Of a stretch of 64,000 bases of DNA, positions 1 through 7,378 are shown piece after piece. How positions within the stretch are numbered: the stretch's first letter is position 1; each line of letters starts with the position of its first letter. Under the pieces are notes generated by a model, which saw only the letters and a list, made by a program, of their open reading frames with translations, was not told where the DNA came from and did no database searches. A program made the position numbers and the translations under genes. Source of the DNA: Mesorhizobium sp. STM 4661 (GTDB lineage Bacteria; Pseudomonadota; Alphaproteobacteria; Rhizobiales; Rhizobiaceae); the NCBI RefSeq assembly GCF_000359125.1, contig NZ_CAAF010000061.1, forward strand, positions 62,001 to 126,000, given 5' to 3'.

Positions 1-222
1 CTTCACATATTTGCGGTTCCAGTGGTAGCCGCTCTCATGCGCCGCATAGAGAATGCGGCGATGCACCGGCTTCAGGCCGTCGCGCACGTCGGGCAGCGCA
101 CGGCTGACGATCACGCTCATGGCGTAATCGAGATAGGAGCGCTGCATCTCCTCGATGATGGATATCGGCTCGATGCCGGTTGGGCCGCCGTCGCTGCCGC
201 GCGGTGTCTTCTGGTCAGTCAA
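1..222 (-). CDS. gyrA: DNA gyrase subunit A, N-terminal fragment
   Basis: This is the first 74 codons of GyrA; the gene runs off the left edge. GyrA is the breakage-reunion subunit of the type II topoisomerase that introduces negative supercoils. The translation reads MTDQKTPRG, then ISIIEEMQRSYLDYAMSVIV, SRALPDVRDGLKPVHRRILY and HWNRKYVK, the diagnostic GyrA N-terminus. The catalytic tyrosine lies beyond the window. The start is a TTG codon (222-220), chosen because no ATG or GTG precedes the conserved block in frame; the Shine-Dalgarno match is weak. Identity is very secure; the exact start is less so. Confidence 0.95.
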   Translation of the reverse strand, partial: MTDQKTPRGSDGGPTGIEPISIIEEMQRSYLDYAMSVIVSRALPDVRDGLKPVHRRILYAAHESGYHWNRKYVK

Positions 223-436
223 AACAGGTCACAATCCAGTCAGGAATCACTTGCTGCTTATATAGGAAGCAGGACCGGAACTCCAATGTCCGCAAGACTT
301 TTCCAGTGTCCATTTTTGTGGTGATTTCAAAAGGATACCGCTGATTGCGACGATATGGCCGATGTGCCTTTCAAGGCGACCGAAGCAAAGCCCGCATGGC
401 ATCCCGCGCGCCCGCCGTAGAAAGTAGCTGCGGATG

Positions 437-1264
437 CTAAGCTGACGATCCACGAGCACGATAGGTGCCGGGTGCCTCGCCCATAACCCGCCGGAAACGG
501 CGGTTGAAGGTCGACAGATCGTTGAAACCCGCCTCGAAGGCGATCGCCGAAATCGCATCGTTCGACATGCGCAGCCGCATCGCCGCCCTGTGCAGCCGCG
601 TTTTCAGCAGAAACTGGTAAGGCGTCATGCCCGCCACTTGCCGGAACGTCCGCAGGAAATGATAGGGGCTGGTCGCCGTCCCGTCGGCAAGCTCGGCGAG
701 CGAAAGTGGCCGATCGGCGTCCAGTTCGATCAGCCTCACTGCTTCAGCCACCCGCTTCTGGTCGCGGCGGCTCGGCGCCCTGCAGGCCTGTGTGGAACCC
801 GAGGCGGCGGCGACCACCGCGCCGGCGATGCGCAGGCCAAGTTCCTCGAACGCATCGCTGTCGGCCGTCTCGCGCGCGGCCTCCGCTTCCGCCAGCAGCG
901 GCGCCAGCACCGGCAAGGGCGGCAGGCGAGGCGCCGCAAAGCCCAGTCGCCTCGCGCCAGGCACCTCAGAGACGATGCCTTCCATGTAGGCCGGGGCAAA
1001 ATGAAACGAGAGGCTGCGGTCGCCGGCTCCATGCTCGTGGCCGCATTCATAGCAGGCGCCGGGATTGCCGAGCAGGATAGCGCCCGGCGCCAGCATCGCC
1101 ATGCCCTGCCGCGTGCGGTAGCGGAAGGTGCCGCTGGTCACCGCGGCGATACAGAAAGTCCGGTGCTCTTCCTCGAACGGGCTGTCGCCGGCGCCAGCCG
1201 TGCACACCACGTCGCACACCTGCCAACCCTGCCCCGATGCAAGGTTCTGTTCGCTCGTTGCCAT
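437..1264 (-). CDS. AraC-family transcriptional regulator
   Basis: A protein of about 275 residues with an N-terminal cupin-like sensor half and a C-terminal AraC/XylS double helix-turn-helix (roughly the last 100 residues). The C-terminal half carries LSLAELADGTATSPYHFLRT, then AISAIAFEAGFNDLSTFNRR, which are typical first and second helix-turn-helix signatures. An upstream in-frame TTG at 1291 exists, but the ATG at 1264 is preferred. It is divergent from the DUF1579-like gene at 1353 with 88 bp between them, so that gene and the VOC gene after it are candidate targets. The ligand is unknown. Confidence 0.88.
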   Translation of the reverse strand: MATSEQNLASGQGWQVCDVVCTAGAGDSPFEEEHRTFCIAAVTSGTFRYRTRQGMAMLAPGAILLGNPGACYECGHEHGAGDRSLSFHFAPAYMEGIVSEVPGARRLGFAAPRLPPLPVLAPLLAEAEAARETADSDAFEELGLRIAGAVVAAASGSTQACRAPSRRDQKRVAEAVRLIELDADRPLSLAELADGTATSPYHFLRTFRQVAGMTPYQFLLKTRLHRAAMRLRMSNDAISAIAFEAGFNDLSTFNRRFRRVMGEAPGTYRARGSSA

Positions 1265-1352
1265 GGTCCAAAAGATAGCAATTTTTCCCAAGCGCGGAAC
1301 CCTGCCCGGGGCCTATCACTTGCAGTCTCCTGACAGCACGAAGGCAGCAACC

Positions 1353-1889
1353 ATGACAGATCCGTCCTCCTTTACCGAAGCCCTGCACAATGACGGACCC
1401 AACCCCGGCCTGGCCGAAAGGCTGGACCTTTACGGCCGCTTCGTCGGCGCCTGGACATTCGATGCCACGCGCCATCTCGAAGACGGCGCGGTTCTGACCG
1501 GGCGCGGCGAAGTGCATTTCGGCTGGGTTCTGGAAGGCAGGGCAATCCAGGATGTATGGATTCTGCCCGCGCGGAACACTGGCGCACAGGTTTCCCTCGG
1601 CACGTGGACGTTCCACGGCACGACATTGCGCGTCTACGATCCTGGCCTCGACGCATGGCACATTTTCTGGAGCGACCCGCGCAACCAGTATTTTAGCCGC
1701 CAGCTTGGCCGCGCCGAAGGCGACACGATCGTCCAGCAAGGTGTAGACGCCCGCGGCTGCTCCGTGCGCTGGAGCTTTTTCCGGATCACTGAGAACTCGT
1801 TCCGCTGGCTGGGCGAGTGTTCGCATGACGGCAGCGCGGACTGGCGCCTCGAAGTCGAGTTCCTGGCGCGCCGCCCGACTCCAGCCTGA
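1353..1889 (+). CDS. DUF1579-like protein, possible small-molecule binding beta protein
   Basis: A 178-residue cytoplasmic protein with no signal peptide or membrane segment. Features such as FVGAWTFDATRHLEDG, GRGEVHFGWVLEGRAIQDVW and a C-terminal SFRWLGECSHDGSADWRLE resemble the DUF1579/lipocalin-like proteins that test as conserved hypotheticals. The ATG at 1353 is used because the reading frame upstream overlaps the divergent AraC gene and lacks protein-like composition. It is followed 32 bp later by a VOC gene, likely in the same transcript. The biochemical function is unknown. Confidence 0.8.
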   Translation: MTDPSSFTEALHNDGPNPGLAERLDLYGRFVGAWTFDATRHLEDGAVLTGRGEVHFGWVLEGRAIQDVWILPARNTGAQVSLGTWTFHGTTLRVYDPGLDAWHIFWSDPRNQYFSRQLGRAEGDTIVQQGVDARGCSVRWSFFRITENSFRWLGECSHDGSADWRLEVEFLARRPTPA

Positions 1890-1921
1890 TCAACCAGAAC
1901 ATTGAAAATATGGAGAAAAAT

Positions 1922-2299
1922 ATGCTTGACCATGTCTCGATCGGGGTCCGCGACACCGACGCCGCGAAACGCTTCTACGATGCCGCGCTGAAGCCGCTCG
2001 GCTACACATGCCTCAGCCAGTCACCCGGCTCGCTCGGTTATGGCGGGGAAACGGTGGCGCTCTGGGTGAACGAGGCGCCGCGGCCGGTGAAGGCGGATGC
2101 GGAGTCCGGCCTGCACTTCTGCTTCGTCGCGCCGACGCGCGCCAGCGTCGATGCGTTCCACGTGGCGGCGCTCCGCGAAGGCGGTAGCGACAATGGCCCG
2201 CCCGGCCTGCGAGCGTCTTATGGCGAAAACTACTACGCCGCCTTCGTCATCGATCCGGATGGATACCGCATCGAAGCCTATTGCAGCGCCGCCAGCTAG
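1922..2299 (+). CDS. VOC (glyoxalase/dioxygenase-fold) family protein
   Basis: A 125-residue single-domain vicinal-oxygen-chelate protein. It opens with LDHVSIGVRDTDAAKRFYDA and ends with YYAAFVIDPDGYRIEAYC, the paired beta-alpha-beta-beta-beta halves of the fold with His near the start and Glu near the end as metal-ligand candidates. The start at 1922 is preferred over an ATG at 1910, because a GGAG at 1912-1915 sits seven bases upstream of it. The gene follows the DUF1579-like gene at short distance. The substrate cannot be deduced: lyase, isomerase, dioxygenase and resistance proteins share the fold. Confidence 0.88.
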   Translation: MLDHVSIGVRDTDAAKRFYDAALKPLGYTCLSQSPGSLGYGGETVALWVNEAPRPVKADAESGLHFCFVAPTRASVDAFHVAALREGGSDNGPPGLRASYGENYYAAFVIDPDGYRIEAYCSAAS

Positions 2300-2392
2300 C
2301 CGGCTCAAATCCCCTCGCCCGCTGTTTCCAGCGCCCCTGCTTTGCTCTACCAATTGTAGGGTTCGGGCATCGCCCGGCGGGAGGGGCCAGAG

Positions 2393-3022
2393 ATGCCGAG
2401 CTTCGACAGCCTGTTCAACGCCTTCGTCACCATTTTGGTGACCATCGACCCGCCCGGGTTGGCGCCGCTCTTCCTTGCCGTGACACGCGGCATGAACCGC
2501 GAGGAACGTCAGCAGGTCTCCGTCCGCGCCTCGATCATCGGCTTTCTGGTGATGGCGCTGTTTGCGGTCGCCGGCGCGTCGATCCTGTCGGTGTTCGGCA
2601 TCACCCTGCCGGCGTTTCGCGTCGCCGGCGGATTTCTTCTGTTCTTCATCGCTTTCGAAATGGTGTTCGAGCGGCGGCAGGACCGCAAGGAAAAGATCGG
2701 CGACGTCGCCATTACCAAGGACATGATCCACAACATCGCCGCCTTTCCGCTGGCGATCCCGCTGATTGCCGGTCCGGGCGCCATTTCCGCGACTGTCCTG
2801 CTGTCCGGCTCGTTCCAGGGCTTTGCCGCGCAGGCAGCCCTTGTCGGCATCATAGCGATCTGCCTTGCGATCACATATCTGGTGTTCGTATTGGCCGAGC
2901 GTATCGACCGCATCCTCGGCCAGACCGGCCGTTCGATCCTGACCCGGCTGCTCGGCGTCATCCTGGCGGCACTTGCCGTGCAGTTCGTCGCCGACGGCAT
3001 CAAGGCGCTGATGGCGGGCTGA
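2393..3022 (+). CDS. MarC-family integral membrane protein
   Basis: A 209-residue inner-membrane protein with about six hydrophobic segments. The N-terminus FNAFVTILVTIDPPGLAPLF and the central AFPLAIPLIAGPGAISATVL are the two internally related motifs of the MarC/UPF0056 family. The family was once tied to multiple antibiotic resistance, but that role was later withdrawn and no transport substrate is established. The gene stands between a VOC gene and a DUF4440-like gene on the same strand. The family call is confident and the function open. Confidence 0.9.
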   Translation: MPSFDSLFNAFVTILVTIDPPGLAPLFLAVTRGMNREERQQVSVRASIIGFLVMALFAVAGASILSVFGITLPAFRVAGGFLLFFIAFEMVFERRQDRKEKIGDVAITKDMIHNIAAFPLAIPLIAGPGAISATVLLSGSFQGFAAQAALVGIIAICLAITYLVFVLAERIDRILGQTGRSILTRLLGVILAALAVQFVADGIKALMAG

Positions 3023-3030
3023 CGTCAAGA

Positions 3031-3423
3031 ATGGCTGTTGATCCCAAGGTTGTGGAACTGGAGCTCGCGTTGTTGAGGGCGCCAACCCGCCATGATCCGG
3101 ATTTTCTCGAAGCCGTGCTCGACGACAGCATGATCGAATTCGGAAAATCCGGCAGCGAATACAACAAACGGTCGGTCCTGGAGGCGCTTGTCGCATCGAA
3201 GGAGGAACCTGCCCCGGACGATCAGCTGGAAATGACCGACATCAGAACAGTCGAATTGGCGCCCGAAGTGGTGCTTCTGATTTATCGGCTAAAACCAAGG
3301 AAAGAAACCGCAATTGCATCACTGCGCAGCTCCGTGTGGAAGCGCATCGACGGGCATTGGCGATTGGTGTTCCATCAGGGGACTCGGGCCACCCCCGAAG
3401 GGGCCTCTGAAGACCGCAGCTAG
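3031..3423 (+). CDS. DUF4440 / NTF2-like protein
   Basis: A 130-residue soluble protein beginning eight bases after marC, so probably co-transcribed. The order of elements (an N-terminal helix, LDDSMIEFGKSGSEYNKRSV, then a C-terminal SVWKRIDGHWRLVFHQGT) matches the cone-shaped NTF2-like fold of DUF4440 proteins, which includes ketosteroid-isomerase relatives and many small-molecule binders. No catalytic set can be assigned. The ATG at 3031 is used because a longer open frame upstream only overlaps the marC gene. Confidence 0.8.
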   Translation: MAVDPKVVELELALLRAPTRHDPDFLEAVLDDSMIEFGKSGSEYNKRSVLEALVASKEEPAPDDQLEMTDIRTVELAPEVVLLIYRLKPRKETAIASLRSSVWKRIDGHWRLVFHQGTRATPEGASEDRS

Positions 3424-3449
3424 CCAGGGCGACGACCCGTTGCCCGGTC

Positions 3450-3872
3450 CTACTTCGCCGTGTCGACGACTTCAAAATCGTGAGTGATGGTCGCCGTCTT
3501 GGCCAGCATTGCCGAGGCCGAGCAGTATTTTTCGATCGACAGGTTGATCGCCCGTTTCACCTTGTCGCGCGACAGCGCCCGGCCCTTGACGATGAAACGC
3601 ATGTGGATGCGGGTGAACACTCGGGGCTCGGTTTCCGCCCGGTCGCAGTCGAGTTCGACCACACAGTCCTCGATCGCCTCACGCCCCTTTTCGAGGATAT
3701 GAACCACGTCATAGGCCGAGCAGCCGCCAGTGCCGATCAGCACCAGTTCCATCGGGCTCGGCCCCGGCGTCTTGCCTTCCGGGCCGAAAGCGGTTCCCAG
3801 CACCAGTTTGTGGCCGCTGCCGGACTCGCCGACAAAGGTGCGTTCCTCGACCCATTTGACGCGTGCTTTCAC
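3450..3872 (-). CDS. OsmC-family peroxiredoxin-like protein
   Basis: A 140-residue OsmC/Ohr-fold protein. Seen are PSPMELVLIGTGGCSAYDVV, with the first conserved cysteine, and IEKYCSASAMLAKTATITHD, with the second. These two cysteines are the redox pair of the family that reduces organic hydroperoxides. The sequence is closer to the YhfA-type OsmC branch than to Ohr. The start is GTG at 3872 with AAGGA about ten bases upstream. It is convergent with the DUF4440-like gene and probably precedes no other gene in its transcript. Confidence 0.88.
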   Translation of the reverse strand: MKARVKWVEERTFVGESGSGHKLVLGTAFGPEGKTPGPSPMELVLIGTGGCSAYDVVHILEKGREAIEDCVVELDCDRAETEPRVFTRIHMRFIVKGRALSRDKVKRAINLSIEKYCSASAMLAKTATITHDFEVVDTAK

Positions 3873-3896
3873 TGCATTCTTCCTTGCGAGACCACC

Positions 3897-4295
3897 TTAC
3901 TGACCGAACGCGACCGCATGCATGATCCGGCCGGGCAGCAGCGTGAAGACGCCGGCGCCGACCAGCGCGAAAAAATAGAGCTTGATCATGGCGCCGCGAT
4001 GCCTTGCGACCTGATGGCCGTGCGCATGCCAGACCGCCAGCGGGACGGTGACCAGCACCAGGATCGACAGCAGATGGATCGGGCTGAAAGGACCGATCAG
4101 GCGTATCTCCTGTATCCAGAAACTGCTGATGGCGATGACCAGCATCAGCGCCGCCCAGACATAGCCCAAGGCACGGTGGCGCAGTGTGCCTTTCGGCAAG
4201 GCCAGTTGCGCCCCGCCTATCGCCAGTGCGGCAAAGGCCGCAAACGCATGCCACGGGATGGGAGGGCGCGCGGACAGCAGCGGTTCGAGAGACAT
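3897..4295 (-). CDS. DUF2306 family membrane protein
   Basis: A 132-residue membrane protein with four hydrophobic segments. HRALGYVWAALMLVIAISSF followed by WIQEIR and a conserved HLLSIL helix is characteristic of DUF2306 proteins, whose function is unknown. It lies between osmC and ssb, all on the minus strand, with a GAGGGCGAG ribosome-binding site directly ahead of the ATG at 4295. Whether it is co-transcribed with ssb (33 bp gap) is plausible but not shown. Confidence 0.82.
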   Translation of the reverse strand: MSLEPLLSARPPIPWHAFAAFAALAIGGAQLALPKGTLRHRALGYVWAALMLVIAISSFWIQEIRLIGPFSPIHLLSILVLVTVPLAVWHAHGHQVARHRGAMIKLYFFALVGAGVFTLLPGRIMHAVAFGQ

Positions 4296-4328
4296 CTCGC
4301 CCTCTTCTCAAATGCCCCGGGTATTCAC

Positions 4329-4856
4329 TCAGAACGGGATTTCGTCGTCCAATTCGCGTGACGAACCACCGCCGCCGCCCTTTGATCCACCACCGCTGCC
4401 GCCACCACCGCGGTTGACGCTCTCGCTCGGGCTTGACTGTCCAAAATCGGAGCCGCGGCTGTTGCCGCCGCCGGCATAGTTGCCGACCTGACCGCCACCC
4501 TCGCCACGCGCGTCGAGCATCTGCAGCTCGCCGCGGAACTTCTGCAGCACGACCTCGGTCGTATAGCGGTCATTGCCGGTCTGGTCCTGCCATTTGCGCG
4601 TCTGCAGCTGGCCCTCGACATAGACCTTCATGCCCTTCTTCAGATACTGCTCCGCCACCTTGGCGAGCTGGTCGTTGAAGATCACGACATTGTGCCACTC
4701 GGTCTTTTCCTTGCGCTCGCCGGAAGTCTTGTCGCGCCAGCTTTCCGACGTGGCGATGCGGATGTTGACGACCGGATCACCGGAATTCAGGCGGCGGATT
4801 TCAGGGTCCGCCCCGAGATTGCCGACCAGAATGACCTTGTTGACGCTACCCGCCAT
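4329..4856 (-). CDS. ssb: Single-stranded DNA-binding protein
   Basis: A 175-residue SSB, the tetrameric protein that coats single-stranded DNA in replication, repair and recombination. The N-terminal OB fold is clear (SVNKVILVGNLGADPEIRR, ATSESWRDKTSGERKEKTEW, HNVVIFNDQLAKVAEQYLKK). It is followed by a glycine/serine-rich linker and the acidic C-terminal tip ELDDEIPF, which recruits partner enzymes. The ATG at 4856 is preferred over the GTG one codon earlier because GGAG lies seven bases upstream. An SOS box lies about 100 bp ahead of the gene. Confidence 0.97.
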   Translation of the reverse strand: MAGSVNKVILVGNLGADPEIRRLNSGDPVVNIRIATSESWRDKTSGERKEKTEWHNVVIFNDQLAKVAEQYLKKGMKVYVEGQLQTRKWQDQTGNDRYTTEVVLQKFRGELQMLDARGEGGGQVGNYAGGGNSRGSDFGQSSPSESVNRGGGGSGGGSKGGGGGSSRELDDEIPF

Positions 4857-4959
4857 CACATTTCTCCGCGCTCATCCGAAACCAAATTTCTGTCGCACGC
4901 ACCTTACAGGCTGCGGACAATCCCCGCCTGCTGTGGCTGCCTTTTCCCACAAGGTTTTT

Positions 4960-4974
4960 GTTCTCTTTTCGTTC
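4960..4974. promoter_or_regulatory. SOS box (LexA operator) upstream of ssb
   Basis: The sequence GTTCTCTTTTCGTTC is an exact GTTC-N7-GTTC direct repeat, the LexA recognition motif of alphaproteobacteria. It lies 104 bp upstream of the ssb start codon, an appropriate place for LexA to repress ssb. A second exact match lies upstream of uvrA. Confidence 0.8.
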
Positions 4975-5075
4975 TATGTTGAAGGGCCTGCGCTGTCAAT
5001 AGTTGTCAGCAACAAGTAGTATCCGGGTCTGGAAATTTCCACGACATCTGGAGCAGGAGCCAAAAGGGGCAAGCA

Positions 5076-5465
5076 ATGAAGACGCTCGCGCATGAGGACC
5101 AGCCATGGGAAGAATGGCGCGCGGGAGTACAAACCCGGATGCTTATTTCGGCCCGCAATGGCGCAGCTCAGCTTTGCCTGTTCGAGCAAAGGGTGGAGCC
5201 CGCGGCGGGTGCCCCTACGCATTGGCACCCGGTCGAGGAGGTGCTTACCGTCATCACCGGCAATGCCGAGATGTGGATCGACGAAGAATATAGCGGCCTG
5301 ACGGCTGGACAGTCACTCGTTGTTCCCGCCTTCAGGAAACACGGTTTCCGAAATGTCGGCTCCGATACGCTTCACGTCTATGCCGTGCTCGCATCCTCGA
5401 TCTTCGAGGCCACCTTTGAAGGATCGGCTGAGCCGGTGAAGCGCTGGCTTCCAGCGGCTTCGTAA
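5076..5465 (+). CDS. Cupin-domain protein
   Basis: A 129-residue single cupin. The first metal-binding motif is visible as THWHPVEEVLTVITGNAEMW (two His and a Glu), and the second as LTAGQSLVVPAFRKHGFRNV, with its His. Such proteins range from metal-dependent dioxygenases and isomerases to small-molecule sensors, and no substrate can be assigned. It ends 44 bp before the ArsR gene, with an operator-like palindrome in between, so it is probably a separate transcription unit. It is the first gene of the block that separates ssb from uvrA. Confidence 0.85.
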   Translation: MKTLAHEDQPWEEWRAGVQTRMLISARNGAAQLCLFEQRVEPAAGAPTHWHPVEEVLTVITGNAEMWIDEEYSGLTAGQSLVVPAFRKHGFRNVGSDTLHVYAVLASSIFEATFEGSAEPVKRWLPAAS

Positions 5466-5484
5466 AACGGCACTTGCCAAACCA

Positions 5485-5500
5485 ATAAGTATCGACTTAT
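5485..5500. promoter_or_regulatory. Operator-like palindrome ahead of the ArsR gene
   Basis: ATAAGT-ATCG-ACTTAT is a perfect six-base inverted repeat with a four-base spacer. It ends nine bases before the start codon of the ArsR-family gene. Its size, symmetry and place fit an autoregulatory ArsR/SdpR-type operator overlapping the promoter. No binding data are available. Confidence 0.6.
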
Positions 5501-5509
5501 GCTTTCGCC

Positions 5510-5824
5510 ATGATCGAAGCAGAGATTTTTCGCGCCCTGGCCGACCCGACACGCCGCGCCGTCTACGAGCGCCTCGCCGCCGGCGAGATGACGGTGTCGG
5601 AATTGCGCGGCGGCATGACGGTGTCGCAGCCGGCCGTCTCCCAGCATCTCGCGGTGCTGCGCGGCGCAGGCCTGGTCACCGAGCGGCGGACCGGCCGCAA
5701 CGCCTATTACCGCGCCGATCCGCAAGGGCTTGAGCCGCTGCTCGGCTGGATCGAACGCTACCGTGCGTTCTGGCCGGAGCGCATTGAGAGGCTGAAGACG
5801 GTTTTGAAGGACATGGATCAATGA
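5510..5824 (+). CDS. ArsR/SdpR-family winged-helix repressor
   Basis: A 104-residue winged-helix regulator: IFRALADPTRRAVYERLAAG, then MTVSQPAVSQHLAVLRGAGL as the recognition helix, then VTERRTGRNAYYRADPQGLE as the wing. The metal-binding ELCVCDL motif of true ArsR sensors is absent, which places it in the SdpR-like branch commonly paired with a START/AHSA1-domain gene. It overlaps that gene (ATGA, 5821-5824). It is likely to repress its own operon through the palindrome at 5485-5500. Confidence 0.92.
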   Translation: MIEAEIFRALADPTRRAVYERLAAGEMTVSELRGGMTVSQPAVSQHLAVLRGAGLVTERRTGRNAYYRADPQGLEPLLGWIERYRAFWPERIERLKTVLKDMDQ

Positions 5825-6348
5825 CACGAGAAGAACATGCGAAAAGTGCTGCTGACTCGCTCGAATTCCAATGCGAGCTTCCGGATCCGCCAGAGAAAGT
5901 CTGGCGAGCGCTGACCGAGCCGAAGCTGCTCGCGGCCTGGCTGATGCCCAACGACATCGAGCCGGAAATCGGCAGCCGCTTTGCCTTTGCCGGGCCTGAT
6001 GCGCGGATCGACTGCGAAATCCTCGAGGCCGAACCCGGACGGCTGCTGCGCTATTCCTGGCGCGAGCAGTTAAAGACCCGGGATGCAGCCCGGCCGGAGC
6101 CACTCGACAGCCCGTTGGACAGCCCAATGGACAGCATCGTCACGTTCACGCTCGACCGCACGGTTTCCGGCGGCACGCATCTGCGCATCGTCCATAGTGG
6201 TTTCGCGCATGCCGCGGCGCCCGCCATAGCCCTCCCTTCGGTCACAATGGCGGCGAGCGGCTGCCGCCTTTCGCTGGGCGCACACAACCCCACACCCAAT
6301 CTGCCTCTCGCCGCAAACGCACCACGCCTGTTGTTGCGCGCGGCCTGA
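5821..6348 (+). CDS. SRPBCC (AHSA1-like) domain protein
   Basis: A 175-residue START/SRPBCC-fold protein with a hydrophobic ligand pocket. The diagnostic start is FQCELPDPPEKVWRALTEPK, followed by LLAAWLMPNDIEPEIGSRFA, and later SGGTHLRIVHSGFAHAAA. It overlaps the upstream ArsR gene by four bases, the standard ArsR/AHSA1 operon. The last 40 or so residues, after HSGFAHAAAPAIALP, have a composition unlike the family and read like translated intergenic DNA before a family-like ending (NAPRLLLRAA). An insertion there is possible. The ligand is unknown. Confidence 0.85.
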   Translation: MTREEHAKSAADSLEFQCELPDPPEKVWRALTEPKLLAAWLMPNDIEPEIGSRFAFAGPDARIDCEILEAEPGRLLRYSWREQLKTRDAARPEPLDSPLDSPMDSIVTFTLDRTVSGGTHLRIVHSGFAHAAAPAIALPSVTMAASGCRLSLGAHNPTPNLPLAANAPRLLLRAA

Positions 6349-6371
6349 ACGACAACCAACGGAGAGAAAAG

Positions 6372-6977
6372 ATGAGCGGGCTTGCCAATCTGGTGCCGAT
6401 GGTGATCGAGCAATCGAGCCGCGGCGAACGCGCTTTCGACATTTTTTCGCGGCTGCTGCGCGAGCGCATCGTTTTCATCAACGGCCAGATCGACGATGGC
6501 ATGTCGGCGCTGGTCTGCGCCCAGCTTTTGTCGCTGGAATCGGACAATCCCGACAAGGAGATCTCGCTCTACATCAACTCGCCGGGCGGCGTGGTGACCA
6601 GCGGCTTCGCCATCTACGATACGATGCAATATATCAGTTGCCCGGTGTCGACGGTCTGCATGGGCTTTGCCGCCTCGATGGCCTCTTTCCTGCTGATGGC
6701 GGGCACGCCGGGGCGGCGCATCGCGCTGCCCAACACCAGCATCGTGCTGCATCAGCCGCTCGGCGGCTTCCAGGGCCAGGCTTCCGACATCCAGCGCCAC
6801 GCCGAGGGTATTCTGCGCACCAAGCGCCGCATGACCGAGCTTTATGCGCATCATTGCGGCCGCACCTATGAGGAGGTCGAACGCACGCTCGACCGCGATT
6901 TTTTCATGACCACCGAGGAAGCCAAGGCATGGGGCCTCGTCGACCATGTTTTCGGCACCCGCAAGAAGGCGGCGTGA
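6372..6977 (+). CDS. clpP: ATP-dependent Clp protease proteolytic subunit (paralogue)
   Basis: A 201-residue ClpP, the barrel-forming serine peptidase that degrades proteins fed by ClpX or ClpA. The nucleophile Ser is about residue 102 in GFAASMASFLLMAG and the active His about 127 in LHQPLGGFQGQ; the Asp probably lies in the LDRDFF segment near the end. The oligomerisation and oxyanion-hole motif INSPGGVVTSGFAIYD is intact. No clpX follows, and rhizobia carry several ClpP copies, so this is probably an accessory paralogue. A good GGAGAGA site precedes the ATG. Confidence 0.93.
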   Translation: MSGLANLVPMVIEQSSRGERAFDIFSRLLRERIVFINGQIDDGMSALVCAQLLSLESDNPDKEISLYINSPGGVVTSGFAIYDTMQYISCPVSTVCMGFAASMASFLLMAGTPGRRIALPNTSIVLHQPLGGFQGQASDIQRHAEGILRTKRRMTELYAHHCGRTYEEVERTLDRDFFMTTEEAKAWGLVDHVFGTRKKAA

Positions 6978-7054
6978 AGCAAGCCGGCTGACACGCGGCA
7001 ATTTGACTGCAGCCGGTCTGGCCTCGCACGCGGCGTGACACTATAGTCCGCGAA

Positions 7055-7345
7055 ATGACCGACAGCCGTTCATCCAGACCATTGCGCCGTGCCGCCGCTA
7101 CCTTTGCCGGTGCCTGCCTGCTGGCAGGCAATGCCTTTGCCGATGAGAGTTCGCCGCAAAAGGGCGCCCTGCCCGGCGTGACCAGCGACTATCGCATCGC
7201 CAGGCCGGCCCCACAGCCAGAACCCGACGACGCGTTGCCGGCCGGTGGCAATGGCCAGTTCAAGATCGGCAATACCGATGTCAGGATTTCCGGCAGCATA
7301 ACCATCGATGTCGGCGCCGGCGCGATCAAGCCGCCCAATCGTTAG
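7055..7345 (+). CDS. Small exported protein of unknown function
   Basis: A 96-residue protein with a basic N-terminus, a hydrophobic segment and a signal-peptidase-like site around NAFA-DES (residues 26-30), so probably periplasmic. The mature part is proline-rich, then ends in a short beta-rich stretch (NGQFKIGNTDVRISGSITID). No family was recognised. It lies between clpP and a membrane AraC regulator on the same strand, and both gaps are short. The start is the only ATG giving a signal peptide. Confidence 0.6.
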   Translation: MTDSRSSRPLRRAAATFAGACLLAGNAFADESSPQKGALPGVTSDYRIARPAPQPEPDDALPAGGNGQFKIGNTDVRISGSITIDVGAGAIKPPNR

Positions 7346-7378
7346 ACCGGTGAGCACGCCAAACCGTCACCGCGGCAA

